DNA of 64,000 nucleotides, taken from NCBI RefSeq assembly GCF_007859675.1, contig NZ_CP042305.1:3720001-3784000 (forward strand). Direction: 5' to 3'. Both the position numbers and the translations under genes were made by a program. The notes beneath the pieces are model-generated. The model was not told the origin of the DNA. It saw only the letters and a list, made by a program, of their open reading frames with translations, and did not search any database. Each line of letters begins with the position of its first letter. Positions within the stretch are counted from its first letter, which is position 1. Of the stretch, positions 45,211 through 59,044 are shown piece after piece. Origin of the DNA: Humibacter ginsenosidimutans (lineage in GTDB: Bacteria > Actinomycetota > Actinomycetes > Actinomycetales > Microbacteriaceae).

Positions 45211-46736
45211 CGCTCGACTCAACGGTGGCGCAGGGGGGCACGATCTCCCTGCGCCACGTCGCAAAGACGTACGGGGAGACCACGGTGCTCTCCCTCGACG
45301 AGCTCGACTTCCACTTCGGCGAAGTCGTCGGCCTGGTCGGCGAGAACGGAGCGGGCAAGTCCACTCTGCTCGGCGTGCTCTCCGGAATGGTCGAGCCGGA
45401 TGCCGGCAGCGAGGTGATCATCGGCGACGAGTCCCTGCGGTTCGGCTCGCCTTCCGCCAGCCGTTCGGCCGGAGTCGCGATGGTCTCCCAGGAGTTCCCG
45501 CTCGTGGACCAGCTGAGCGTGATGGAGAACCTCACGCTGGGCATCCGTCCGCCCGACGCTCGCAGGTTCGGGTACGACAGCAAAGCTGTGGCTCGCGAGG
45601 CCCGACGGATGCTCGATGGCATCGGCCTGACGATCTCACCCGCCGCCATGGTCTCGTCGCTGTCGGTTCCAGCGCGTCAGATGCTCGAGATCGCCAAGGC
45701 CGTCGGGCGCCCCTCGCGTCTGCTCATCCTCGACGAACCCACCTCGGCGCTCGGACCCATCGAGGCCGACAAGGTGATCGACATCGCACGCAGACACGCC
45801 GCGGACGGCGCGGCGGTGCTGTTCGTCGGCCACCGCCTCGAAGAGGTGCGCAGGGTCTCCGACCGCGTCGTCGTGATGCGCAACGGGCGCAAGGTCGATG
45901 AGATGCCGGTGGCTGAGGCCACCGATGACAGGCTGATCAAGGCCATGGTGGGCCGCGACCTGTACTCGGCCATGTCCGACCAGCACGAAGACGCCGTCGA
46001 GAAGGAGGTCGTGTTCGAGGCGTCCGAGCTGACGGCGCCGGGTGTCGGCCCGGTGTCGTTCCGGGTGCACGCCGGGGAGATCTTCGGCATCGCCGGGCTC
46101 ATGGGCGCGGGGCGCAGTCGCCTCGCGCACACCATCTTCGGCGCGATCCAGGGCGACGGCGGCACGATGGCGCTCGCCGGAAAGACGTATCGGCCGGCCG
46201 GCCCGCAGAGCGCGGTACGGCTGGGCATCGCTCTCGTGCCGGAGGATCGCAAGCTGCAGTCGATCGTGCCGAACGCGCCCGTGCAGTGGAACGTGACCCT
46301 GCCGACCCTGCAGAAGGTCGGCCGGGGCGGCGTGTTCTCGCCGAAGGCGGAACGCTCGTGGGCGACGCGGCTCCTCAACCTCACCCGTGTTCGGCTCACC
46401 GCGATGGGCGAGCCGATCCGTGCTCTGTCCGGCGGCAACCAGCAGCGTGTGGTCTTCTCGCGCTGGTTCGGCGTGGATCCCAAGCTGCTCGTGCTCGACG
46501 AACCCACCAGGGGCGTCGACGTCGGGTCGAAGGCCGACATCTACCAACTCATCGAGGAGGCGAGCGATCGCGGCGTCGCGGTCGTCGTCGTCTCGTCGGA
46601 GCTCGACGAGCTCTTCAGTCTCTGTGACCGCATCGCCGTGCTGCGGCGCGGCCGTATCGACGCGGTCTTCGACCGCGACCACTTCTCCAAGGAGGAAATA
46701 ATGCGCAGTGCTACCGGAGTGGAGCAGGCGGCATGA
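45207..46736 (+). CDS. Sugar ABC transporter ATP-binding protein (RbsA/XylG type)
   Basis: 509 residues made of two tandem ABC domains. The first has Walker A GENGAGKST and Walker B LLILDEPTSAL. The second has the family-typical degenerate P-loop region GLMGAGRSRLAHTIF with signature LSGGNQQRVVFSRW and LVLDEPTRGVDVG. This double-domain form is specific to monosaccharide importers. The GTG start overlaps the binding-protein gene, and the end overlaps the permease gene by 4 nt. Confidence 0.95.
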   Translation: MTLDSTVAQGGTISLRHVAKTYGETTVLSLDELDFHFGEVVGLVGENGAGKSTLLGVLSGMVEPDAGSEVIIGDESLRFGSPSASRSAGVAMVSQEFPLVDQLSVMENLTLGIRPPDARRFGYDSKAVAREARRMLDGIGLTISPAAMVSSLSVPARQMLEIAKAVGRPSRLLILDEPTSALGPIEADKVIDIARRHAADGAAVLFVGHRLEEVRRVSDRVVVMRNGRKVDEMPVAEATDDRLIKAMVGRDLYSAMSDQHEDAVEKEVVFEASELTAPGVGPVSFRVHAGEIFGIAGLMGAGRSRLAHTIFGAIQGDGGTMALAGKTYRPAGPQSAVRLGIALVPEDRKLQSIVPNAPVQWNVTLPTLQKVGRGGVFSPKAERSWATRLLNLTRVRLTAMGEPIRALSGGNQQRVVFSRWFGVDPKLLVLDEPTRGVDVGSKADIYQLIEEASDRGVAVVVVSSELDELFSLCDRIAVLRRGRIDAVFDRDHFSKEEIMRSATGVEQAA

Positions 46737-47842
46737 GCGCCAAGACCGACGTCGCCGCGGCATCCACGGCGGGGAGCCCGCCGCCGGCGGGAGTGGTGCC
46801 GCCAGTGCCTGCCGAGCCGCACAAGAACTGGATGCGCCGACTCACCGAGGTGCCGGAGTTCGGCGTCGTCGCCGCGTGCATCCTGGTGTTCGTGGTGGTC
46901 ACCGCGGTGAAGCCGAGCTTTGCCAACGGCGACAACCTGCAGGTGATCGGGCTCGACCTGGCCGACTACGGCATTCTCGCCATCGGCGTGACGTTCACGA
47001 TTCTGACCGGCGGCATCGACCTGTCACCGGGTGCGATCGTCGCGTTCGCGTCTATGGTGAGCGCCGATCTCAACGCCAACGCGCATTGGCCCGTATGGCT
47101 GTGCCTGATCGTCTCGCTGGGCATCGGACTCGTGATCGGCTATCTGCACGGCTGGTTCGTGACCAGGCTGAATGTTCCACCGTTCGCGATCACGCTGGTC
47201 ACGCTCACGGCGGCGGCGGGCGGCGCGCTCGCCCTCACCCAGGGCCAGCCGATCAGCGGGGTGTCCCCGTTCTACTCGACCCTGGTGTCCAACGGCGTGC
47301 TCGGTGTGCCGGTGCCGGTGATCATCTTCGTCGTGGTCGCGCTCGCCGCCTGGTTCTTCCTCGAGCGCATGTACGCGGGCCGGCAGATCTACGCCGTGGG
47401 CGGCAACGTCGAGGCCGCGCGGCTGGCCGGAATCCCGGTGAAGCGGCGCATCCTGCTCACCTACGTGGTCAGCGGCGGATGTGCCGGCCTGGTCGCCATC
47501 CTCGTCATCGGCCGCATCGGGGTCGGCGACCCGAGCGTCGGCAACGGCTGGGAACTGGATGCCATCGCCGCGGCCGTCATCGGCGGCGTGAGCCTCTACG
47601 GCGGCGAGGGTCGCATCGTCGGCGTGGTGGCCGGCGCGCTGCTGCTCATGCTCATCAACAACGCGCTGATCGTGCTCAACGTGTCGCCGTTCTACCAGCA
47701 GGTGGCGCTGGGACTCGTGCTCGGCGTCGCGATCGTGGCCGACCGCATCCGGGCCCTTCGACGAGGAAGGCCGCGACCCAGGAGACTCCCGCGATCCGTC
47801 ACGGGCGCACCGCGGGAACCGGCGCCCAGCGCTCAATCCTGA
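46733..47842 (+). CDS. Sugar ABC transporter permease (RbsC/XylH type)
   Basis: 369 residues with 8-10 membrane helices. The typical family segments are ILAIGVTFTILTGGIDLSPG, YAVGGNVEAARLAGIPVKRR (the ATPase-coupling loop) and IAAAVIGGVSLYGGEGRIVG. It has extra N-terminal and C-terminal polar tails of about 35 residues each. Third gene of the coupled ABC cassette. Confidence 0.95.
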   Translation: MSAKTDVAAASTAGSPPPAGVVPPVPAEPHKNWMRRLTEVPEFGVVAACILVFVVVTAVKPSFANGDNLQVIGLDLADYGILAIGVTFTILTGGIDLSPGAIVAFASMVSADLNANAHWPVWLCLIVSLGIGLVIGYLHGWFVTRLNVPPFAITLVTLTAAAGGALALTQGQPISGVSPFYSTLVSNGVLGVPVPVIIFVVVALAAWFFLERMYAGRQIYAVGGNVEAARLAGIPVKRRILLTYVVSGGCAGLVAILVIGRIGVGDPSVGNGWELDAIAAAVIGGVSLYGGEGRIVGVVAGALLLMLINNALIVLNVSPFYQQVALGLVLGVAIVADRIRALRRGRPRPRRLPRSVTGAPREPAPSAQS

Positions 47843-47944
47843 CGAATGCTCAGTCGCTGATCGAGAATGACCCATGACGATGACGTCGGGTCGGCCGTGC
47901 GCTGCCGGCCCGACGTCACGCGTCGGACCTTGAGGGAGAACCGC

Positions 47945-48670
47945 ATGCCCGCCTTCGATGACGACCCCGTCATCCATGACGTGCGCAGCCGGGTGGCGTC
48001 GCTGCACGCGCAGCTCGTGCGCTACGGACTGGTGGTGTGGACGGGAGGCAACGTCTCCGGCCGAGTCCGCAGGGGCGGCGACCCGGGTGACGACCTGTTC
48101 GTCATCAAACCGTCCGGCGTCTCCTACGACGACCTGACCGCCGATGACCTGGTGCTCTGCGACCTCGACGGCAACGTGGTGGCGGGCACGCACGGGAGCG
48201 AGCGCGCGCCGTCCAGCGACACGGCGGCGCACGCGCACGTCTACCGCAACATGCCGGAGGTCGGCGGCGTCGTGCACACGCACTCCACCTACGCGGTGGC
48301 CTGGGCGGCGCGCGGTGAGGAGATCCCGTGCGCGATCACGGCGATGGCCGACGAGTTCGGAGGGCCTATCCCGGTCGGGCCGTTCGCGATCATCGGCGAC
48401 GACTCCATCGGCCGCGGCATCGTCGAGACGCTGCGCGGCCACCGCAGCCGCGCCGTGCTCATGCGCGGCCACGGTCCGTTCACGGTCGGCGTGAGCGCCG
48501 AGGATGCCGTCAAGGCGGCGGTCATGCTCGAAGACGTGGCGCGCACGGTGCAGATCGCTCGCCAGGGCGGCACGGTCGTGCCGCTGCCCCAGGAGGCGAT
48601 CGACGCGCTGTACGACAGGTACCAGAACGTGTACGGCCAGCAGACCGATGCCAGAAGGAGCGCCTCGTGA
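47945..48670 (+). CDS. araD: L-ribulose-5-phosphate 4-epimerase (class II aldolase family)
   Basis: 241 residues from an ATG after GAGGGAGAA. Class II aldolase features are VVWTGGNVSGRV, FVIKPSGVSYDDL, SSDTAAHAHVY and the zinc motif GVVHTHSTYAVAW, with a third His in VLMRGHGPFTVG. Context with the FGGY kinase and arabinose isomerase makes the AraD reaction the best reading: L-ribulose-5-P to D-xylulose-5-P. It overlaps the kinase gene by 4 nt. Confidence 0.93.
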   Translation: MPAFDDDPVIHDVRSRVASLHAQLVRYGLVVWTGGNVSGRVRRGGDPGDDLFVIKPSGVSYDDLTADDLVLCDLDGNVVAGTHGSERAPSSDTAAHAHVYRNMPEVGGVVHTHSTYAVAWAARGEEIPCAITAMADEFGGPIPVGPFAIIGDDSIGRGIVETLRGHRSRAVLMRGHGPFTVGVSAEDAVKAAVMLEDVARTVQIARQGGTVVPLPQEAIDALYDRYQNVYGQQTDARRSAS

Positions 48671-50328
48671 CCGACGCCGAGCTTCCTGAGCGAGCGCAGC
48701 GAGTCGAGGGGTTGGAACCGGCGGCGCGTGCGGCCGCCGCCATCCTGGCCGGCCGCGCGGTGCTCGGCATCGAGCTCGGGTCCACACGGATCAAGGCGTG
48801 CCTGATCGGCGACGACCCCGCCGTGCCCATCGCCTCCGGTGGCCACGACTGGGAGAACGTGTTCGTCGACCGCCTCTTCACGTACGCGCTCGAGGATGTC
48901 TGGGCCGGCATCCAGGCCGCCTACGCCGACCTCGTGGCCGACGTGCGTCGCCGCTACGACGTGCAGCCGACGACGTTCGGAGCGATCGGCGTCTCCGCGA
49001 TGATGCACGGTTACCTCGCCTTCGATGACAGCGGCGACCTGCTGGTGCCGTTCCGCACCTGGCGGAACACCAGCACGGGTCGCGCGGCCGCCCAGCTGAG
49101 TGAGCTGTTCGGGGTGAACATCCCGTTGCGATGGTCGGTCGCGCACCTGCGTCAGGCGATGCTCGACGAGGAGCCCCACGTGGGCGACGTCGCCTTTCTC
49201 ACCACGCTGGCCGGCTACGTGCACTGGAAGCTGACCGGCCGCAAGGTGCTCGGAGTGGGGGATGCCTCCGGCATGTTCCCGATCGACCCCACGACGCGCG
49301 ACTACGACGACGAGCTGTTGGCTCGCTTCGATGCGTCCGCCTCGAATCCATCGGTGCCTCCTCTGCGGTCCCTTCTTCCCGGGGTGTTGACGGCCGGCGC
49401 CGCGGCCGGCGAGCTCACCGCTGAAGGCGCCACGCTGCTCGACCCGAGCGGAACGCTGCTACCCGGCGTGCCGCTGTGCCCGCCGGAAGGCGATGCCGGC
49501 ACCGGCATGGTGGCGAACAATGCGGTCTCACCGCGCACCGGCAACGTCAGCGCGGGCACGAGCATCTTCGCGATGGTGGTGCTGGAACGCGCGCTCGAGC
49601 ATCCTCACCGCGAGCTCGACGTCGTGACGACGCCCGCCGGCGACCCGGTCGCCATGGTGCACTGCAACAACGGCGCCAGCGAGCTGGCGGAGTGGGCCGG
49701 CCTGTTCGGTCGATTCGCCGCGGCGGCAGGCACGCCGCTCGACCCCGACCGCGTGTTCGAGGTGTTGTTGCGCGAGGCGCTCAGCGGCGACCCCGATGCC
49801 GGAGGCCTGCTCGCGTACAACTACCTCGCCGGCGAGCCGATCACCGCCACCGACGAGGGGCGTCCGCTCGTCGTGCGCACGCCCGACAGCCGACTCTCGC
49901 TCGGCAACCTCATGCGCGCGCAGCTCTACGGCGTGTTCGGCACGCTCAGCCTCGGCATGCGCGCGCTCGTCGACGAGAAGGTCGAACTCGAGAGGATGCA
50001 CGCCCACGGCGGTGTCTTCCGCACGGCGGGCGTCGCGCAGCGATTCCTCGCCGCGGCGCTGGATGCCCCCATCGCGGTCGCCGACACCGCGGCGGAGGGT
50101 GGGGCGTGGGGCATCGCCGCGCTCGCGGCCTACGCGCGCCGGGTGGCGGCATCCGAGTCCGACTCCGCGCAGCTTTCGCTGGCGCGTTTTCTCGACGAGA
50201 CCGTGTTCCGGGACGCCTCCGTGCAGGTCGTCGCCCCTGACCCCGTCGACGTGGTCGGCTTCGCCGCCTACCTCGATCGCTACCGAGACGGCCTGGCCGT
50301 CGAGCGCGCGGCGATCGATGCCCTCTGA
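48667..50328 (+). CDS. araB: FGGY family sugar kinase, probable ribulokinase
   Basis: 553 residues from a GTG overlapping the araD stop (GTGA). The ATPase start is VLGIELGSTRIKACLIG, and FGGY family features include SAMMHGYLAFDDSGDLLVP and the ADP loop region GGVFRTAGVAQRFLAAALD. Between araD and araA it should phosphorylate L-ribulose. Its sequence is not a classical AraB, so a xylulokinase-like origin is possible. Residues about 7-16 are encoded by a dispersed intergenic-type repeat (48685-48711). Confidence 0.88.
   Translation: MTDAELPERAQRVEGLEPAARAAAAILAGRAVLGIELGSTRIKACLIGDDPAVPIASGGHDWENVFVDRLFTYALEDVWAGIQAAYADLVADVRRRYDVQPTTFGAIGVSAMMHGYLAFDDSGDLLVPFRTWRNTSTGRAAAQLSELFGVNIPLRWSVAHLRQAMLDEEPHVGDVAFLTTLAGYVHWKLTGRKVLGVGDASGMFPIDPTTRDYDDELLARFDASASNPSVPPLRSLLPGVLTAGAAAGELTAEGATLLDPSGTLLPGVPLCPPEGDAGTGMVANNAVSPRTGNVSAGTSIFAMVVLERALEHPHRELDVVTTPAGDPVAMVHCNNGASELAEWAGLFGRFAAAAGTPLDPDRVFEVLLREALSGDPDAGGLLAYNYLAGEPITATDEGRPLVVRTPDSRLSLGNLMRAQLYGVFGTLSLGMRALVDEKVELERMHAHGGVFRTAGVAQRFLAAALDAPIAVADTAAEGGAWGIAALAAYARRVAASESDSAQLSLARFLDETVFRDASVQVVAPDPVDVVGFAAYLDRYRDGLAVERAAIDAL
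48685..48711 (+). repeat. Dispersed repeat inside the araB 5' coding region
   Basis: CCTGAGCGAGCGCAGCGAGT followed by CGAGGGG matches, in compact form, the repeat in the pta-ackA gap (31879-31923). Here it is translated in frame as part of the N-terminal tail before the kinase fold. Confidence 0.5.
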
Positions 50329-50373
50329 CCCCATCCGCATGCACCTCCCGCACCTTTCTCTTAAGGACCACCG

Positions 50374-51951
50374 ATGACCCGCACCCCGCTGACCACCTCC
50401 CCCGTCGCTCTCCCGTTCGATGCTCCGCATCGCACGGGTCCCTCACGCTCCGTGGGCCCATTCGACGGCTATGAGGTCTGGTTCCTCACCGGAAGCCAGC
50501 ACCTCTACGGGCCGGAGACGCTCGCGCAGGTCGACGACCAGTCCCGTGCGATCGCCGACCGGCTCGGGATCGATGTACCGGTGAAGGTGGTGTGGAAGCC
50601 GGTGCTCACCGGGTCGGAGGAGATCCGTCGGGTCATGCTCGAGGCGAACTCGAGCGATGCCGTGATCGGTGTGATCGCGTGGATGCATACGTTCAGCCCG
50701 GCGAAGATGTGGATCACGGGTCTGGATGTGCTGCAGAAGCCGCTGTTGCATCTGCATACGCAGGCGAACGTGGAGTTGCCGTGGGCGGAGATCGACTTCG
50801 ACTTCATGAACCTGAACCAGGCCGCACACGGCGACCGTGAGTTCGGCTACATCCAGACCCGTCTCGGCGTGCCTCGCACCACGGTGGTGGGCCATGTCAG
50901 CGACCCGGCGGTGAGCGGGCGTATCGCGACGTGGATGCGCGCGGCGGCCGGGTTGGCGGCATCCCGATCGCTCAAGCTCGCCAGGTTCGGCGACAACATG
51001 CGCTTCGTCGCGGTCACGGAGGGCGACAAGACCGAGGCCGAGCACGTGTTCGGCGTGCAGGTGAACACGTGGGCCGTGAACGAGCTCGCGGATGCCGTCG
51101 CCGGGGCTTCTGAGACCGACGTCGACGCGCTCGTGGCCGAGTACGAGGACCTGTACGACGTGGTGCCCGAGCTGCGGCGCGGGGGAGATCGGCATCAGTC
51201 GCTTCGGGACGGGGCAGCGATCGAGCTGGGGTTGCGCTCGTTCCTCGAGGAGGGCGGCTTCGGGGCGTTCACCACGAACTTCGAAGATCTCGGCGCCCTG
51301 AAGCAGTTGCCGGGCCTGGCGGTGCAGCGGTTGATGGCCGAGGGCTACGGGTTCGGTGCGGAGGGCGACTGGAAGACGGCGGTGCTGGTGCGCATCGCGA
51401 ACGTGATGGGTGCGGGGCTGCCGGGCGGGGCATCCCTCATGGAGGACTACACGTACGACCTCACGCCCGGGCAGGAGCGCATCCTCGGTGCGCACATGCT
51501 CGAGGTGAGCCCGTCGCTGACCACGGCGAAGCCCACGCTCGAGATCCACCCATTGGGCATCGGCGGCAAGGATGACCCGGTGCGTCTCGTCTTCAACGCG
51601 GACGCCGGCCCCGCCGTCGTCGTGGCGCTGTCGGACCTGCGCGACAGGTTCCGGTTGACCGCGAACGTGGTCGAGGTCGTGGCGCCGTCGCAGCCGCTGC
51701 CCAAGCTGCCTGTCGGCCGTGCGGTGTGGATGCCGCAGCCCGACTTCCGCACGTCGGCGTGGGCCTGGCTGCAGGCCGGCGCCGCTCACCACACGGTGAT
51801 GACGAACGCGGTCGGCATCCAGGCGTGGGAGGACTTCGCCAGGATGTCCGGTACCGAGCTCGTCATCATCGACGAGCACACCCGCCCGCGGGAGTTCGAA
51901 CAGCAACTGCAGTGGAGCGCCGCCTACTACCGCCTTGCCAGAGGCATCTGA
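50374..51951 (+). CDS. araA: L-arabinose isomerase
   Basis: 525 residues, slightly longer than usual because of a 30-residue N-terminal tail before [21 protein letters not shown]. Further diagnostic blocks are [36 protein letters not shown] and [16 protein letters not shown]. It converts L-arabinose to L-ribulose in the cytoplasm. Last gene of the arabinose locus, 45 bp after araB. Confidence 0.97.
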   Translation: MTRTPLTTSPVALPFDAPHRTGPSRSVGPFDGYEVWFLTGSQHLYGPETLAQVDDQSRAIADRLGIDVPVKVVWKPVLTGSEEIRRVMLEANSSDAVIGVIAWMHTFSPAKMWITGLDVLQKPLLHLHTQANVELPWAEIDFDFMNLNQAAHGDREFGYIQTRLGVPRTTVVGHVSDPAVSGRIATWMRAAAGLAASRSLKLARFGDNMRFVAVTEGDKTEAEHVFGVQVNTWAVNELADAVAGASETDVDALVAEYEDLYDVVPELRRGGDRHQSLRDGAAIELGLRSFLEEGGFGAFTTNFEDLGALKQLPGLAVQRLMAEGYGFGAEGDWKTAVLVRIANVMGAGLPGGASLMEDYTYDLTPGQERILGAHMLEVSPSLTTAKPTLEIHPLGIGGKDDPVRLVFNADAGPAVVVALSDLRDRFRLTANVVEVVAPSQPLPKLPVGRAVWMPQPDFRTSAWAWLQAGAAHHTVMTNAVGIQAWEDFARMSGTELVIIDEHTRPREFEQQLQWSAAYYRLARGI

Positions 51952-52046
51952 GCCACCCTGCCCCGCCGCACCCCGCCCGCCTGCCCGCACCACCTCGCCC
52001 GCCTGCCCGCCTTCCACCTCCCGAAAACAGGCAGGAGCGCGCTCTC

Positions 52047-52083
52047 CTCGCGGGAACAGGCACAATGCGCCTGTTCCCGCGAG
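52047..52083 (+). terminator. Hairpin downstream of araA
   Basis: Perfect 15-bp arms, CTCGCGGGAACAGGC (52047-52061) and GCCTGTTCCCGCGAG (52069-52083), with a 7-nt loop. It is the likely terminator of the arabinose operon. The preceding stretch (51960-52020) is a pyrimidine-rich run of CGCCCGCCTGCCCGC-like units. Confidence 0.7.
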
Positions 52084-52167
52084 ATTTGCCTGCGGAGCCA
52101 GTCCGCAGGGAGTGCGACCAGGGCTCGCGATCGCGAACGATGACGGCCCCGCGAGCGCGACACGCCC

Positions 52168-52212
52168 GGGGTGCGGGCGCGATTTGCCCGCACCCCGCGG
52201 AGTCCGTAAAGT
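52168..52212 (+). promoter_or_regulatory. Probable rRNA operon promoter with an overlapping hairpin
   Basis: TTGCCC (52184-52189), 17 nt, TAAAGT (52207-52212). An 11-bp stem (GGGGTGCGGGC 52168-52178; GCCCGCACCCC 52186-52196) overlaps the -35 box. This stem could be a second terminator for read-through from araA or a cruciform-prone element. Confidence 0.5.
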
Positions 52213-52649
52213 ACTTACTTGTCACCCCAAAGGTGCGGAAAGCTTGAAAAGCTTCCGGCCTCAAGCGGGACCGATCCTCGGCCGAAGAGCTACTCCTTCA
52301 CGGGAGAGAACCACTGGCCTGAGGCGAAGACCTTCCATTGCTCCAGACCTCGAGCCTTGCGCTCGAATCGTGGACGATGGTCGTACGGGAAGTCACCCCG
52401 ACAAGTAGGCCGCGAGGCCGATGGTCAGGAGTGTCCGATCCTTGAGAACTCAACAGCGTGCACTATGTCATATGCCAATTAACCTCGGCATCAACGTTTT
52501 TGTTGGTGTTTGAGATTCCTTTGGATTAGATATTTTCGGATTGTCAGTTTGAGATTCGATTCTAGTCAGATCAGCTCGTCCAAGTTTTTTTTGCTTGGTG
52601 GGTGATATTTCCATGGTTCTGGTTTTTCCGGGGCTGTGGGTTTGTTCAT
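52213..52649 (+). other. rRNA leader region
   Basis: No gene. It holds the 5' half of the 16S processing stem: CAACAGCGTGCA (52451-52462), preceded by CTTGAGAACT, pairs with TGCACGCTGTTG in the 16S-23S spacer (54349-54360). The later part (52480-52640) is T-rich and may carry antitermination signals. Confidence 0.6.
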
Positions 52650-57730
<5,081 letters not shown>

Positions 57731-57861
57731 ACACAATCTTTTCCGTCACGAATCGTGACAGAACTCGCGTCCACTATGTGGTTCCCGATCTACGGTCGGA
57801 AACCAACCCCCAACCACCAACACGGTGACCGCACGGGGGTTGCACACCACAGATCAACAGA

Positions 57862-57980
57862 GTTTCGGCGGCCATAGCGTCAGGGAAACGCCCGGACACA
57901 TTCCGAACCCGGAAGCTAAGACTGACAGCGCCGATGGTACTGCAGGGGGGACCCTGTGGGAGAGTAGGACACCGCCGAAC
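57862..57980 (+). rRNA. rrf: 5S ribosomal RNA
   Basis: About 119 nt. The 5' GTTTCGGCGG pairs with the 3' CCGCCGAAC, with CCATAGCG, the loop B/C region CCCGGACACATTCCGAACCC and GGGAGAGTAGGAC in between. Confidence 0.97.
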
Positions 57981-57988
57981 ACACTTCA

Positions 57989-58020
57989 CGTAATGCCCAC
58001 CTTTCGAGGTGGGCATTACG
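57989..58020 (+). terminator. rRNA operon terminator
   Basis: Perfect 14-bp arms (CGTAATGCCCACCT, AGGTGGGCATTACG) with a TTCG tetraloop, followed by CATTT. It lies 8 bp after 5S and may also serve the convergent DUF4352 gene. Confidence 0.92.
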
Positions 58021-58060
58021 CATTTAACAGGCGCGTCGGCGACTGGCCCCGTGCGCGCTC

Positions 58061-58903
58061 CTACCGCACCGCCTCGAACACGGTGCCGTCACCGAAGGTG
58101 GCGACACCCGTCGACACCGAGGCCGGCACCTGGAAGACGACGACGCCGCTGGTCTGCTGCCCGGCGCCGAGGGTGACCTGCGGCATCTGCGGCTTCGCCT
58201 CGAACTCGGCGTCGGCGTGGTCGTAGACGTTGCCCGTCGCGTCGGTGAAGCTGGCGTCGTAGGCGATGGCACCGGCATCCACGCCCGCGTCGGTTGCCTG
58301 CACGTGCACGACGAACGCCACGTACTTCATGCCGGCGTCGGGCGCCTCGAACTCGTCGTAGCCGCGCCAGTCGGCGTTGAATCCGGAGATCCACTCGGAG
58401 TAGGTGACGACGGAGCCGTCGAGCCGGTTGGTGTTCTGCATCGACACATGGGTGCCGACAGCGACCGGGTTGTCGTACGACTGTCCAGCGGTCGCGGCCT
58501 TCTCTGCGTCGGCGGCCGCTTTGTCCGCTGCAGCCTGATCGGCGTCGGCGGATGCCGTGTCACCGTTGGCGCAGTCGGTCTGCGCCGTGAGGTCGTCGTA
58601 CTGGGACTGGCACCGCTTCACGAGCGCGTGCTGCTTCGCGAGTTGCGCGGCCGTCCGGTCGGCGGCCTTCGCCTTGTCGGGATGTCCAGCCACGCAGGCC
58701 GCGCGCCCCGCGTCAGACGAGAACGAGTGGTCGCACTGCTCCTGCTGCGCCTTCGCGAGAGGCGGCGCCAGGAATGCGGTGTAACCGGCGAAGGCGGACG
58801 CTCCGATGATGGCCAGCGCGAGCACGCCCGCCGCGACGAGGGAGAGGATGCGCAGCGGCCGCGGCCAGCTGCGGAAGGAACGGGTGGTGGTGTTCTTGAT
58901 CAT
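58061..58903 (-). CDS. Membrane-anchored protein with DUF4352-like domain
   Basis: 280 residues. One N-terminal membrane helix (ILSLVAAGVLALAIIGASAF) is followed by a Cys-containing helical segment and an Ala/Asp-rich linker. The last 130 residues form an immunoglobulin-like DUF4352 domain (YDNPVAVGTHVSMQNTNRL, MKYVAFVVHVQATDAGV, LGAGQQTSGVVVFQVPA). Extracytoplasmic; function unknown. It is probably cotranscribed with the gene upstream, but a nested inverted repeat lies between them. Confidence 0.75.
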   Translation of the reverse strand: MIKNTTTRSFRSWPRPLRILSLVAAGVLALAIIGASAFAGYTAFLAPPLAKAQQEQCDHSFSSDAGRAACVAGHPDKAKAADRTAAQLAKQHALVKRCQSQYDDLTAQTDCANGDTASADADQAAADKAAADAEKAATAGQSYDNPVAVGTHVSMQNTNRLDGSVVTYSEWISGFNADWRGYDEFEAPDAGMKYVAFVVHVQATDAGVDAGAIAYDASFTDATGNVYDHADAEFEAKPQMPQVTLGAGQQTSGVVVFQVPASVSTGVATFGDGTVFEAVR

Positions 58904-58955
58904 GATGATTGCTCGACGTTCGTGTTGGGATTGTTGCGACGGTGGTTTTGTCGAG

Positions 58956-59044
58956 GGTTGAGGAGCGTCGCTTGCGCCGCGTCTCGAAACCCGTGTTCCT
59001 GTGGGCCGGGTTTCGAGACGCCCCGCGCGCGGGGCTCCTCAACC
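58956..59044. repeat. Nested inverted repeat element, copy C
   Basis: Boxes: GGTTGAGGAGC (58956-58966), GTCTCGAAACC (58981-58991), GGTTTCGAGAC (59009-59019) and GCTCCTCAACC (59034-59044). The total of 89 bp forms a near-perfect two-level palindrome. Its outer box supplies the TGA stop codon of the gene that ends at 59039. Confidence 0.85.

Noticed and set aside
58089..58394. Arg-rich minus-strand frame beside the DUF4352 gene
   Set aside because: Out-of-phase shadow of the DUF4352-domain gene.
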